From Bacillota bacterium (GTDB lineage Bacteria > Bacillota > Clostridia > Christensenellales > CAG-138), in contig JAEZLG010000116.1 of assembly GCA_023435855.1 (NCBI GenBank), positions 1 through 6,540 of the forward strand: a DNA stretch of 6,540 nucleotides, written 5' to 3'. The notes beneath the pieces were generated by a model, which searched no databases, was not told the origin of the DNA, and was given only the letters and a program-made list of their open reading frames with translations. Shown one piece after another: positions 1 to 4,846 of the stretch (the stretch's first letter is position 1; each line of letters starts with the position of its first letter). Made by a program: the position numbers and the translations under genes.

Positions 1-12
1 CTACAAACCTAT

Positions 13-489
13 TTATTTTGCCGTATGGTTGATAAAATCAACTTCATACTTCAGATCACCGTATTTTCTTTCATTGTCAATAATAGTACCCTCTGTAAGG
101 GTAATCCGCAGTACGATTGATGTCGGATTGTTTTCGTCGCCAACTTCATCGAACCAATCGAAGATGCTTTTGAATTTCGCTCTGATTTCCGCATTCTTCT
201 CGTCTTTAACCCAACCGAGGTTTTCGGCCGTACCGTGGAGCGCATACCAGCCAAACCCACAGACGGAAACCTCAGCATTCTTCTCAATTTGCAGCATTTT
301 ATTTTTCTTTGCATCCGTAGAAACATAAAATACGCCGTCCTCATAATAGGCGCATACCATACGGACAGCGGGGCGGGGTTTGCCTTCGGCGCTAGGAGAC
401 AATGCTATTGTCGCAAGGGCAATCACTTCTTCCTTGCCGTTTCCGCACCGCTCCTCCATCAGTTTCATTGCGTTTTCGTATTTGCACAT
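13..489 (-). CDS. Pyridoxamine 5'-phosphate oxidase-like FMN-binding split-barrel protein
   Basis: 158 residues, complete, ATG start and TAA stop. The sequence fits the compact single-domain split-barrel flavoprotein family: a PRPAVRMV strand (residues 38-45), then YYEDGVFYVSTD (48-59), the lysine-rich KKNKMLQIEKN stretch (61-71) that in relatives lies near the FMN phosphate, and VSVCGFGWYALHGTAE (74-89). Such proteins bind FMN or F420-like cofactors and reduce or sense small molecules in the cytoplasm; the substrate cannot be read from the sequence, and most family members are not true PdxH enzymes. A modest AAAGGA ribosome binding site lies 11 bases upstream (501-506). The gene appears monocistronic here, though what follows its stop is outside the window. 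The family call is fairly secure; the function is not assigned. Confidence 0.8.
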   Translation of the reverse strand: MCKYENAMKLMEERCGNGKEEVIALATIALSPSAEGKPRPAVRMVCAYYEDGVFYVSTDAKKNKMLQIEKNAEVSVCGFGWYALHGTAENLGWVKDEKNAEIRAKFKSIFDWFDEVGDENNPTSIVLRITLTEGTIIDNERKYGDLKYEVDFINHTAK

Positions 490-523
490 GATTAAATTAT
501 TCCTTTACATAGATGTCATTTAT

Positions 524-552
524 ATTGTAACGATAATGAAACCAATTGAAAA
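524..552 (-). promoter_or_regulatory. Possible sigma-A promoter of the split-barrel flavoprotein gene
   Basis: On the minus strand a TTTTCA -35-like box (547-552) and a TACAAT -10-like box (524-529) are separated by 17 bases, about 35 bases upstream of the start codon at 489. The -10 matches 5 of 6 and the -35 matches 4 of 6 consensus bases. Position and spacing are right, but the sequence match is only moderate. Confidence 0.4.
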
Positions 553-621
553 GCACCTTAAGATTTATCTTCCAAACGCAGCCAACGTGAAGGGCTCAGA
601 TTCGCCATCCTATATGGCTCA

Positions 622-662
622 ACCACAAAATAGGGCACTGAAGGATGCCCTGTTTTTTGTGG
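622..662. terminator. Bidirectional hairpin terminator
   Basis: ACCACAAAA at 622-630 is the exact reverse complement of TTTTGTGGT at 654-662, and inside it AGGGCA (632-637) pairs with TGCCCT (645-650). The A-rich and T-rich flanks put a U-tract after the GC stem on either strand. On the minus strand it is a second stop for the secreted-protein gene, behind the 737-767 hairpin. On the plus strand no upstream gene is visible. The rest of 490-788 shows no convincing gene. Confidence 0.65.
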
Positions 663-736
663 TAATAACTTACTAAATGTAGTAACAATGAGGTAGAAAC
701 GCGATTTGTATTGAACAGATGGCTTAATAGACGAAC

Positions 737-767
737 GAAAAGAGGAGTATGCGATACCCCTCTTTTC
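737..767 (-). terminator. Hairpin terminator of the secreted repeat protein gene
   Basis: GAAAAGAGGAGTAT (737-750) pairs with ATACCCCTCTTTTC (754-767) around a GCG loop, 14 bp with one mismatch (746/758). It begins about 20 bases after the stop codon of the 568-residue gene. The 3' arm on the minus strand ends in CTCTTTTC followed by GTTCGTCT, so the U-tract is partly inside the stem, as in many A/U-flanked intrinsic terminators. Confidence 0.65.
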
Positions 768-788
768 ATATATTTTTTCAGATCCGTT

Positions 789-2495
789 TCAGTTCAGCCT
801 GATCGCGTGTTCGTTATAAGGATCGGTCTCATTTCCAAGCTTCACGTCAGGCAGGATATTATCCTCGAGATACACGTCATCTAGCTTGTTGTCACTGAAC
901 TGATCCTCAAGCTTGTTGTCACTGAACTGATCACCGAGCTTGTTATCGGTCTTGACGTCCTCGAGCTGGTTGTCTGAATAGATGCCGTCAAGATAAATAT
1001 CAACCTGTTCGCCCGTTATTGTGATTCCGTCAAAAATCACCGTTGCCGTCTGCAGCGCAACAACAGTTGCGGTCTTGGTAACCGTGCCGATGTCAGCGCC
1101 GCTGAGAGTCACGGTATATGTGCCGGGGAGCAGCAGGGGTATGGTAACGCTGCCGTTATTCCCTAGCACTCCTCTATAAACCTCAACATTGGCTGCATCT
1201 CTAACAACCAGATCAAACAGGGCATTGTACTGATCGACAACGGTTTGCCTCGACACTTCTTCGGTCTTAATTAGTTTGTATTGGCCTCGAACGGTATTGA
1301 CCAGCTCGTAGTTGCCGTAAACGGTGCGCTCAAATTCATAATCGCCGGTTTCAGTCCTGACAAGCTCATATTCACCGGTTTCAGTCCTTTTTAGTTCATA
1401 ATCGCTTGTTATTGTGTCCTTATAGCGCCACTCCACAAACTCATAATTACCCATGGTGTACCAGCTGATGCCGCCTTCAAAATGGACATACAGGTAAACC
1501 TTGCTGCCATAGCCTGCCGGAAGATTCACTGAAATAGAGCCGCCGGGGCCGAGTGCCACATGCCTGGAGTTATCATGTTTTTTGGGGGCGGCAGTATAAA
1601 CCTTCGCGGTCACACTCGTCCCAATGAACCGTTCGTCAAACGAAACGGTGAGCACAATGCCTTCAATCTTTACCTTGTAGTCATATCCTATGCCGGTATT
1701 GCCTGGATTTGATTGTGCGATGCCGAATGTATAGCCTTCAGACATCGCCTTCGCCCCGTCAATTTCCAGCCAAACCATACCGTTTCCGAACTTGCCTCCA
1801 ACATTGTCCGCAAGGCGGCTTGTCAGAGTGGAGAAGTTCGCATTGCTTACCTTCTTCTCAAAAACGGGCACATACCTATCAAAGACGTCGCGTTGGTAGA
1901 AATCCTGCACGTCGCGCACATAAAAATCCTGCACGTCGCGAATATAGAAATCCTGCACATCGCGCTCATAGAAATTCTGCACATCGCGTTCATAATAACG
2001 CTGCCAAGTGACTTCAGCATGCTGCTTCACAACACTCGCGGATACATTAAGCTCGCCGTACAGTATGCCTGCGGTGTGGCTCAGGTTGAAAAGCGTGTTG
2101 CCGGGATCTGTTTCAGGATAATATGCTGCGCTAAGAAGCTGCCAGGTTTGCAATGTTACTACCCCGAAATGCTGGTCGTTCTTATAAGATGTAACATTAT
2201 AGAATGTATGTGTTTCTCCATCAGGCATGAGAAAGGTAATGTCGGCATAGCCGCCGAGTTTGTCGGGGTTGATAAAGTGCCAAAAAGCGGTGCCTGTAGT
2301 TCCGAGCTCGTAGCCGGGGACAAGTAAGCCATCATCGGCGGTCAGCCCGAAAGCTTCACTCGTTCTGTATTCCGTCCAGTCAATCGGCACTGGGACCTGA
2401 TGTAGCGGGTAGGGCGCGCCAGCCGCCAGTGCGGGAACAGCAAACGTAAGAGACAGCATCAGCACCAGCAAGAGGCTAAGGATCCTTTTCTTCAT
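789..2495 (-). CDS. Secreted protein with three different tandem repeat arrays and a prealbumin-like domain
   Basis: 568 residues. An AAGGAG ribosome binding site (2503-2508) sits 7 bases before the ATG. Residues 1-24 are a clear signal peptide (KKR, a leucine-rich core, then ALA before A25). Residues 26-160 form an aromatic-rich domain I do not recognise. Residues 168-207 hold five 8-residue repeats of the type Y-x-R-D-V-Q-D-F. Residues 215-350 look beta-rich and unassigned. Residues 365-414 hold five 10-residue repeats (x-Y-E-L-x-R-T-x-x-G). Residues about 425-490 resemble a prealbumin/SpaA-like or carboxypeptidase-regulatory beta sandwich (LLLPGTYTVTLSGADIG). Residues 506-541 hold four 9-residue repeats of the FSDNKLEDQ type plus a degenerate fifth. 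No LPXTG, C-terminal membrane helix, SLH or LysM motif is visible, so it is either released or held non-covalently. It is monocistronic, with a terminator just downstream. An adhesive or matrix role is inference from architecture only. Confidence 0.85.
   Translation of the reverse strand: MKKRILSLLLVLMLSLTFAVPALAAGAPYPLHQVPVPIDWTEYRTSEAFGLTADDGLLVPGYELGTTGTAFWHFINPDKLGGYADITFLMPDGETHTFYNVTSYKNDQHFGVVTLQTWQLLSAAYYPETDPGNTLFNLSHTAGILYGELNVSASVVKQHAEVTWQRYYERDVQNFYERDVQDFYIRDVQDFYVRDVQDFYQRDVFDRYVPVFEKKVSNANFSTLTSRLADNVGGKFGNGMVWLEIDGAKAMSEGYTFGIAQSNPGNTGIGYDYKVKIEGIVLTVSFDERFIGTSVTAKVYTAAPKKHDNSRHVALGPGGSISVNLPAGYGSKVYLYVHFEGGISWYTMGNYEFVEWRYKDTITSDYELKRTETGEYELVRTETGDYEFERTVYGNYELVNTVRGQYKLIKTEEVSRQTVVDQYNALFDLVVRDAANVEVYRGVLGNNGSVTIPLLLPGTYTVTLSGADIGTVTKTATVVALQTATVIFDGITITGEQVDIYLDGIYSDNQLEDVKTDNKLGDQFSDNKLEDQFSDNKLDDVYLEDNILPDVKLGNETDPYNEHAIRLN
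873..980 (-). repeat. C-terminal 9-residue (27-bp) tandem repeat array
   Basis: Residues 506-541 of the secreted protein read YSDNQLEDV, KTDNKLGDQ, FSDNKLEDQ, FSDNKLDDV, then a degenerate YLEDNILPDV. At DNA level 883-905 and 910-932 are identical over 23 bases at a 27-base offset, pointing to recent duplication. The array is acidic, with an invariant D-N and an L in each unit; Asp-rich repeats of this sort could bind divalent cations, but no known calcium-binding signature is complete. Confidence 0.9.
1254..1403 (-). repeat. 10-residue (30-bp) Tyr-Glu-Leu tandem repeat array
   Basis: Residues 365-414 form five units: DYELKRTETG, EYELVRTETG, DYEFERTVYG, NYELVNTVRG, QYKLIKTEEV. A related GNYEFVEWRY lies just upstream at 349-358. 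Y at position 2 and T at position 7 are constant, and G at position 10 in the first four units. The alternation suggests successive beta strands with a turn at each glycine, as in a stalk or solenoid. Copies differ enough at DNA level to look older than the C-terminal array. Confidence 0.88.
1875..1994 (-). repeat. 8-residue (24-bp) RDVQDF tandem repeat array
   Basis: Residues 168-207 hold five contiguous units: YERDVQNF, YERDVQDF, YIRDVQDF, YVRDVQDF, YQRDVFDR, followed by another Y. The DNA period is 24 bases and the segment encoding RDVQ is nearly constant. Y and F recur at fixed spacing with alternating R and D charges, compatible with a regular extended or helical spacer. I do not recognise the unit as a named domain. 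Confidence 0.9.
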
Positions 2496-2508
2496 AAAAT
2501 TTCTCCTT

Positions 2509-2766
2509 CATAAAGTTTTGCCTTTTTTATTCTGGAGTTATGGTTCTCCGTTTTCAGCCTCATTGATAACGCACAACGTGGTTAAGCGTATCGTTTCCAC
2601 GACATTTCTGTCTTTTTAAACATCACTTGTTGCAGCAGCGACAGAAACATTACTCATATTTTACTCCATTACTGGATAATTATTACTTACACGTCAAAAT
2701 GTCTTTTGTCTATTTATCTAGCCTCCCATCTGATAGCCTTCTTTCTGGCAGAACGAAAAAAGCATG
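2509..2766. other. Leader region of the secreted-protein gene, no gene seen
   Basis: This AT-rich stretch should hold the promoter of the 568-residue gene on the minus strand. A TTGACG (2692-2697) could be a -35 box, but no good -10 box lies 16-18 bases from it. TTTCTGTC (2605-2612) and GACAGAAA (2640-2647) form an 8-bp inverted repeat that could be an operator or leader hairpin. I found no convincing coding sequence or known riboswitch. Confidence 0.3.
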
Positions 2767-2810
2767 AAAAAAAGCCACTTTATCCCGAAAGACAAAAAGG
2801 CTTTTCTTTT
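2767..2810. terminator. Hairpin terminator beyond the truncated tRNA tail
   Basis: AAAAGCC (2770-2776) pairs with GGCTTTT (2799-2805), with A-rich and T-rich flanks on both sides, giving a U-tract in either direction. On the minus strand it immediately follows the truncated tRNA-Ala 3' end at 2813-2830, the same order as the intact tRNA and its own terminator. Confidence 0.6.
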
Positions 2811-2812
2811 TT

Positions 2813-2830
2813 GTGGAGCTTACCGGATTC
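2813..2830 (-). repeat. Truncated duplicate of the tRNA-Ala 3' end (possible attachment-site scar)
   Basis: These 18 bases (GTGGAGCTTACCGGATTC on the plus strand) are identical to 3025-3042 inside the tRNA-Ala gene, 212 bp away in the same orientation. The shared segment runs from the first C of CCA through the acceptor 3' strand into the T-arm, then identity stops abruptly. A direct repeat of a tRNA 3' end is the usual footprint of tyrosine-recombinase integration, but no integrase is present and the enclosed DNA is only about 200 bp. Deletion between two tRNA-Ala copies is an alternative origin. Confidence 0.6.
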
Positions 2831-2842
2831 AATTTCACGCGA

Positions 2843-2883
2843 GGCTCACAAGCCGAGACCTGTAAGGTTCAGGCTGTGCCTGA
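2843..2883. repeat. Run of three adjacent mini-hairpins
   Basis: Three small perfect hairpins follow one another: GGCT-CACA-AGCC (2843-2854), ACCT-GTA-AGGT (2858-2868) and TCAGGC-TGT-GCCTGA (2869-2883); the last two abut. Downstream come AAAATCGCG (2913-2921) paired with CGCGATTTT (2929-2937) and the palindrome CGCGGCCGCG (2946-2955). The layout resembles the hairpin series at 6311-6377. Confidence 0.7.
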
Positions 2884-2951
2884 CGAAGGCCTGACACGAA
2901 ATTCCGGCCGCTAAAATCGCGTCACAGGCGCGATTTTGCCGCTAACGCGGC

Positions 2952-2986
2952 CGCGGCTTCGAATCCGCTTACTATAGGCTCCACCA
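2952..2986 (+). repeat. Inverted, degenerate copy of a tRNA 3' end
   Basis: On the plus strand GGCTTCGAATCCG is followed by CTTACTATAG and then GCTCCACCA. This parallels the real tRNA-Ala end on the opposite strand (GGTTCGAATCCGG, TAA, GCTCCACCA) with about seven extra bases before the acceptor portion. No matching 5' half, D-arm or anticodon arm lies upstream, so it is not a tRNA gene. With 2813-2830 it forms inverted ends of a roughly 174-bp unit. Confidence 0.6.
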
Positions 2987-2990
2987 ACAC

Positions 2991-3013
2991 AAAAAGCATC
3001 CCTTATGGGATGC
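2991..3013 (-). terminator. Intrinsic terminator of tRNA-Ala
   Basis: Reading the minus strand, GCATCCC, loop ATAA, GGGATGC form a 7-bp stem followed directly by TTTTT (2991-2995), about ten bases past the encoded CCA. Flanking sequence extends the palindrome far beyond this stem: 2978-2993 and 3016-3031 are 16-base perfect complements that include the tRNA 3' end itself. Confidence 0.8.
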
Positions 3014-3022
3014 CCTTTGTGT

Positions 3023-3099
3023 TGGTGGAGCTTACCGGATTCGAACCGGTGATCTCTACACTGCCAGTGTAGCGCGATAGCCAACTTCGCTAAAGCCCC
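3023..3099 (-). tRNA. tRNA-Ala, anticodon GGC
   Basis: A full cloverleaf can be drawn. The acceptor GGGGCTT pairs with AAGCTCC, including the G3-U70 wobble that is the alanine identity element. The D-arm is GCGAAGTTGGCTATCGC. The anticodon stem CTACA/TGTAG carries the loop CTGGCAG, giving anticodon GGC. The T-arm is CCGG-TTCGAAT-CCGG in type. The discriminator base is A and CCA is encoded (3023-3025). It decodes GCC and GCU alanine codons. It is transcribed leftward from a strong promoter overlapping the lgt stop codon, and a hairpin terminator follows the CCA closely, so it is probably a single-tRNA transcript. Confidence 0.96.
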
Positions 3100-3136
3100 G
3101 TATTCTTGCGCGTGTTTCAAAACTCGCGCAAGGACT

Positions 3137-3165
3137 ATTATAGAATACCGTCGGGGTTTTGTAAA
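3137..3165 (-). promoter_or_regulatory. Sigma-A promoter for tRNA-Ala
   Basis: TTTACA (3160-3165) and TATAAT (3137-3142) are spaced by exactly 17 bases on the minus strand, upstream of the tRNA. The -10 box overlaps the TAA stop of lgt and the -35 box lies inside the lgt coding end. Between promoter and tRNA, CTTGCGCG (3105-3112) pairs with CGCGCAAG (3125-3132), a hairpin likely removed with the 5' leader. Confidence 0.85.
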
Positions 3166-3917
3166 GCACTTTTTGAGCTATGAGCCTTACGCAAAAGCAG
3201 GTAAATACCAAGCGGGATGAAGATTAGGCTTATAAGCTGCGAGGTAGAAAAAATCCAGAGCGAACCGCGCGGGTCGCTTCGGAAAAACTCGATGATAAAG
3301 CGCCATACGCCATAAAGCAGCGCGTAAAGCCCCGCAATTTCGCCGCTTTTTTTGCTCTTTGTAAGCCGCAGTACCAAAAACGCACTTAGGAGCAGCAAAA
3401 ATGCGGCTTCCATGAGCTGTGTTGGCAAAAGCGGTATGCCTGCAGGTGCAAAGCCGCCCGGAGGATACGTTACGGAAATCGGGCTTTCACAAACCATGCC
3501 ATAGCAGCACCCGGCGAAAAAGCAACCTACGCGGCCGAACGCATGTGCCAGAACAAGTGAAGGCAAAAGCACATCTGCGGTATCTAGTACACCTGTTTTA
3601 TAGCGCCGTGTGTAGAGTACACCGCCAATTATGCCGCCTATTAGCCCACCGTAAAACACAGCACCGCCGAAGATCATCCCCAACAGTATACTCGGGTTTT
3701 CGAGTATGGCCGGAAGTTCTACGATAAGGTATAAAAGCTTTGCGCCGATAAGCCCGCCGATGACCGCGTAAAATGCAGTATAGATGGCATCGTTGCGCGT
3801 AATTTTTCGGAAGCGCCATGTGTATCTGAGAAGCAAAAACGCAAGTACCGCGCCCGCGACTAAGCAAAGCCCGTAAGTTGGGATGCTAAAATTACCGATG
3901 TTTATATAGGGATGCAA
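3138..3917 (-). CDS. lgt: Prolipoprotein diacylglyceryl transferase
   Basis: 259 residues, TTG start, with a GGAGGT ribosome binding site (3924-3929) 6 bases upstream and no better start nearby. Lgt moves diacylglycerol from phosphatidylglycerol to the lipobox cysteine of prolipoproteins, the first step of lipoprotein maturation, in the cytoplasmic membrane. Visible family marks: the N-terminal YINIGNFSIPTYGL, GGAVFYGGLIGG (84-95), the signature HAFGRVGCFFAGCCYG (125-140), PTQLMEA (165-171) and YGVWRFIIEFFRSDPRG (202-218), with about seven hydrophobic segments. R129 matches the essential signature arginine; the asparagine of the classical GRxGNF motif is cysteine here (C132), as in a subset of family members. 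A palindrome (3931-3970) lies directly upstream of the ribosome binding site. No separate promoter is obvious, so read-through from 4416 is possible. Confidence 0.93.
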   Translation of the reverse strand: MHPYINIGNFSIPTYGLCLVAGAVLAFLLLRYTWRFRKITRNDAIYTAFYAVIGGLIGAKLLYLIVELPAILENPSILLGMIFGGAVFYGGLIGGIIGGVLYTRRYKTGVLDTADVLLPSLVLAHAFGRVGCFFAGCCYGMVCESPISVTYPPGGFAPAGIPLLPTQLMEAAFLLLLSAFLVLRLTKSKKSGEIAGLYALLYGVWRFIIEFFRSDPRGSLWIFSTSQLISLIFIPLGIYLLLRKAHSSKSALQNPDGIL

Positions 3918-3930
3918 ACTGCTACCTCCG

Positions 3931-3970
3931 TTAAGGTAAACCCCAGGGGTTCAACTCCCCTTACCTTTAA
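3931..3970. repeat. Solo 40-bp TTAA-ended palindrome related to the 6115-6460 element
   Basis: The sequence begins TTAAGGTAA (3931-3939) and ends TTACCTTTAA (3961-3970), forming an inverted repeat with TTAA at each tip. Read on the minus strand, its first 27 bases match the left end of the 6115-6460 element with one inserted A and two mismatches (the GGTAAGGGGAGT and ACCCCTG blocks are shared). It lies one base upstream of the lgt ribosome binding site and could fold in the mRNA next to it. Confidence 0.75.
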
Positions 3971-3977
3971 TAACAAA

Positions 3978-4005
3978 GGGGCCGTGGCGTTTATGCTACA
4001 GCCCC
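3978..4005 (-). terminator. Probable terminator after the DUF4190-like gene
   Basis: On the minus strand GGGGCTGT and ACGGCCCC pair (one G-T wobble), extended by GC/GC around an ATAAAC loop, followed by TTTGTTATT. It lies about 20 bases after the stop of the 4027-4347 gene. The stem is strong but the U-tract is weak, so termination may be partial. Confidence 0.55.
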
Positions 4006-4026
4006 AAAGTATTCGTACTTTTTTAC

Positions 4027-4347
4027 TTAACCGATGAAGTTGCTGTAGTTGCCTAGCTGGCTTGCAAAGATTCCAGCCGCGCCGAGAACAACCACGCACA
4101 TAACAAACATGATGGCGTTGAGGATAACGCCGATGATGCCGAGAACATAGCCAGCCTTGGCGTTACCGCTTACTTCAAAACCTTCGGTCTGACCCGCCTT
4201 CTTAATTTGGATGCCGAGAACGAGCGCGATGATGCCGCATGCTAAACCAGCAATTGCAGGATAGAAAAAACTTGAAAGAAACGAAAGTGCTACCGAAATG
4301 ATGCCGAGCACCAGCGCGGCGGTTGCCTTACTCTTATAAGCTTCCAT
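4027..4347 (-). CDS. Small membrane protein, DUF4190-like
   Basis: 106 residues from the ATG at 4347, preceded by an AAGGGG ribosome binding site (4358-4363) 10 bases away. An in-frame ATG further upstream would start inside the promoter and is rejected. The protein has three hydrophobic segments: residues 8-27, 29-46 and 66-94, with a polar cytoplasmic or external loop (IKKAGQTEGFEVSGNAK, 48-64). The twin phrases ALVLGIISV and GYVLGIIGVILN are typical of DUF4190 proteins, small membrane proteins of unknown function common in Gram-positive bacteria. It has its own consensus promoter, so it is probably well expressed. Function unknown. Confidence 0.8.
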   Translation of the reverse strand: MEAYKSKATAALVLGIISVALSFLSSFFYPAIAGLACGIIALVLGIQIKKAGQTEGFEVSGNAKAGYVLGIIGVILNAIMFVMCVVVLGAAGIFASQLGNYSNFIG

Positions 4348-4387
4348 AAATATAAGTCCCCTTCCATCTTGATAATCTTGCAACATT

Positions 4388-4416
4388 ATTATAGACAAAC
4401 GCAGAATAGTTGTCAA
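4388..4416 (-). promoter_or_regulatory. Perfect-consensus sigma-A promoter for the DUF4190-like gene
   Basis: TTGACA (4411-4416), 17 bases, TATAAT (4388-4393) on the minus strand, with all twelve consensus bases present. Transcription should start near 4381, leaving a leader of about 34 bases before the ATG at 4347. It lies between the stop of the 4443-4664 gene and this gene, so the latter need not depend on upstream transcription. Confidence 0.92.
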
Positions 4417-4442
4417 TTCAAACCATAACCGGCAAAATTGTT

Positions 4443-4664
4443 TTATTTTGTAAAATCCATCCCGAAAATACGGCCTATTAATAAAAGCGCAATTGCACCC
4501 AATACGCTAAAGCCGATCGCCGAACCAAGGCCCCTAAAAATGCCGGAAATAAAACTATAAGCAATAAGGCGGCGCGTACTTTGAAGATACTCGGCAAGTT
4601 CTCTTACGCAGCTCTTTTGCAGCGCTTCCACGAGCTCGGATGTTAGCTTTTCCCAATTGGTCAC
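4443..4664 (-). CDS. Small membrane protein, DUF5665-like
   Basis: 73 residues with a GTG start at 4662-4664. This start is chosen because AAGGAGG (4672-4678) lies 7 bases upstream; an ATG eleven codons earlier would place this ribosome binding site inside the gene. Residues 1-30 are a charged, probably helical N-terminus (LTSELVEALQKSCVRELAEYL). Residues 31-50 hold RRLIAYSFISGIFRGLGSAI, and the hydrophobic stretch continues to residue 66 (GFSVLGAIALLLIGRI). The RRL, then F-x-x-G-x-x-RGLG-x-AIGF-x-x-LGA pattern matches what I recall of DUF5665, a small Bacillota family of unknown function. No terminator is evident after the stop, so its transcript may run into the next gene. Confidence 0.78.
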   Translation of the reverse strand: MTNWEKLTSELVEALQKSCVRELAEYLQSTRRLIAYSFISGIFRGLGSAIGFSVLGAIALLLIGRIFGMDFTK

Positions 4665-4779
4665 ACGACTGCCTCCTTTTTTCGCTAGTTTTGGCAAAAA
4701 GCGGAATGTCTATGCGTGCCTTTTCGCTATATGGGTTTGAGATAAATTGCGGTATTTCTTCAAAGTTCTTTCGTTTTTG

Positions 4780-4808
4780 TTGTTTTCCCGATATGCCGAT
4801 ACTATAAT
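4780..4808 (+). promoter_or_regulatory. Sigma-A promoter of the MgtC-family gene
   Basis: TTGTTT (4780-4785), 17 bases, TATAAT (4803-4808). The -10 box is perfect and the -35 box keeps only TTG. It lies 38 bases before the TTG start codon. No long leader or metal-sensing riboswitch fits between promoter and gene. Confidence 0.7.
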
Positions 4809-4846
4809 GCTTGTAAGAAAAGGAAAAAACCGGGAGGAATGCTACA

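Noticed and set aside
536..676. 46-codon plus-strand reading frame between the flavoprotein gene and the secreted-protein gene
   Set aside because: It has no ribosome binding site, runs straight through the 622-662 hairpin terminator, and its product resembles nothing I know.
1254..1994. CRISPR-like array suggested by regular 24-30 bp repetition
   Set aside because: The repeats are contiguous, in frame and without unique spacers, so they are protein-coding tandem repeats.
1713..2327. Long plus-strand open frame inside the secreted-protein gene
   Set aside because: It is antisense to a well-supported gene; its internal repetition is just the 24-bp repeat array read backwards, and no ribosome binding site precedes it.
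2706..2894. 62-codon plus-strand frame upstream of the tRNA region
   Set aside because: It crosses a terminator hairpin and the tRNA-tail repeat, has no good ribosome binding site and low-complexity composition.
2905..2960. Integron attC-like site because of GCTAAC next to a long inverted repeat
   Set aside because: The paired GTTRRRY and RYYYAAC core sites with proper spacing are missing, and no integrase or cassette is nearby.
2952..2986. A second tRNA gene on the plus strand
   Set aside because: Only a T-loop-like and acceptor-like 3' end is present; the T-stem does not pair canonically and there is no D-arm, anticodon arm or 5' acceptor strand upstream.
3902..4099. 65-codon minus-strand frame between lgt and the DUF4190-like gene
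   Set aside because: It overlaps the end of the DUF4190-like gene, a terminator and the TTAA palindrome, and has no ribosome binding site. Its similarity to a frame in the 6115-6460 region reflects the shared DNA repeat.
4665..4697. Longer start (ATG at 4697) for the DUF5665-like gene
   Set aside because: The AAGGAGG ribosome binding site would fall inside the coding sequence, and it is perfectly spaced from the GTG at 4664.
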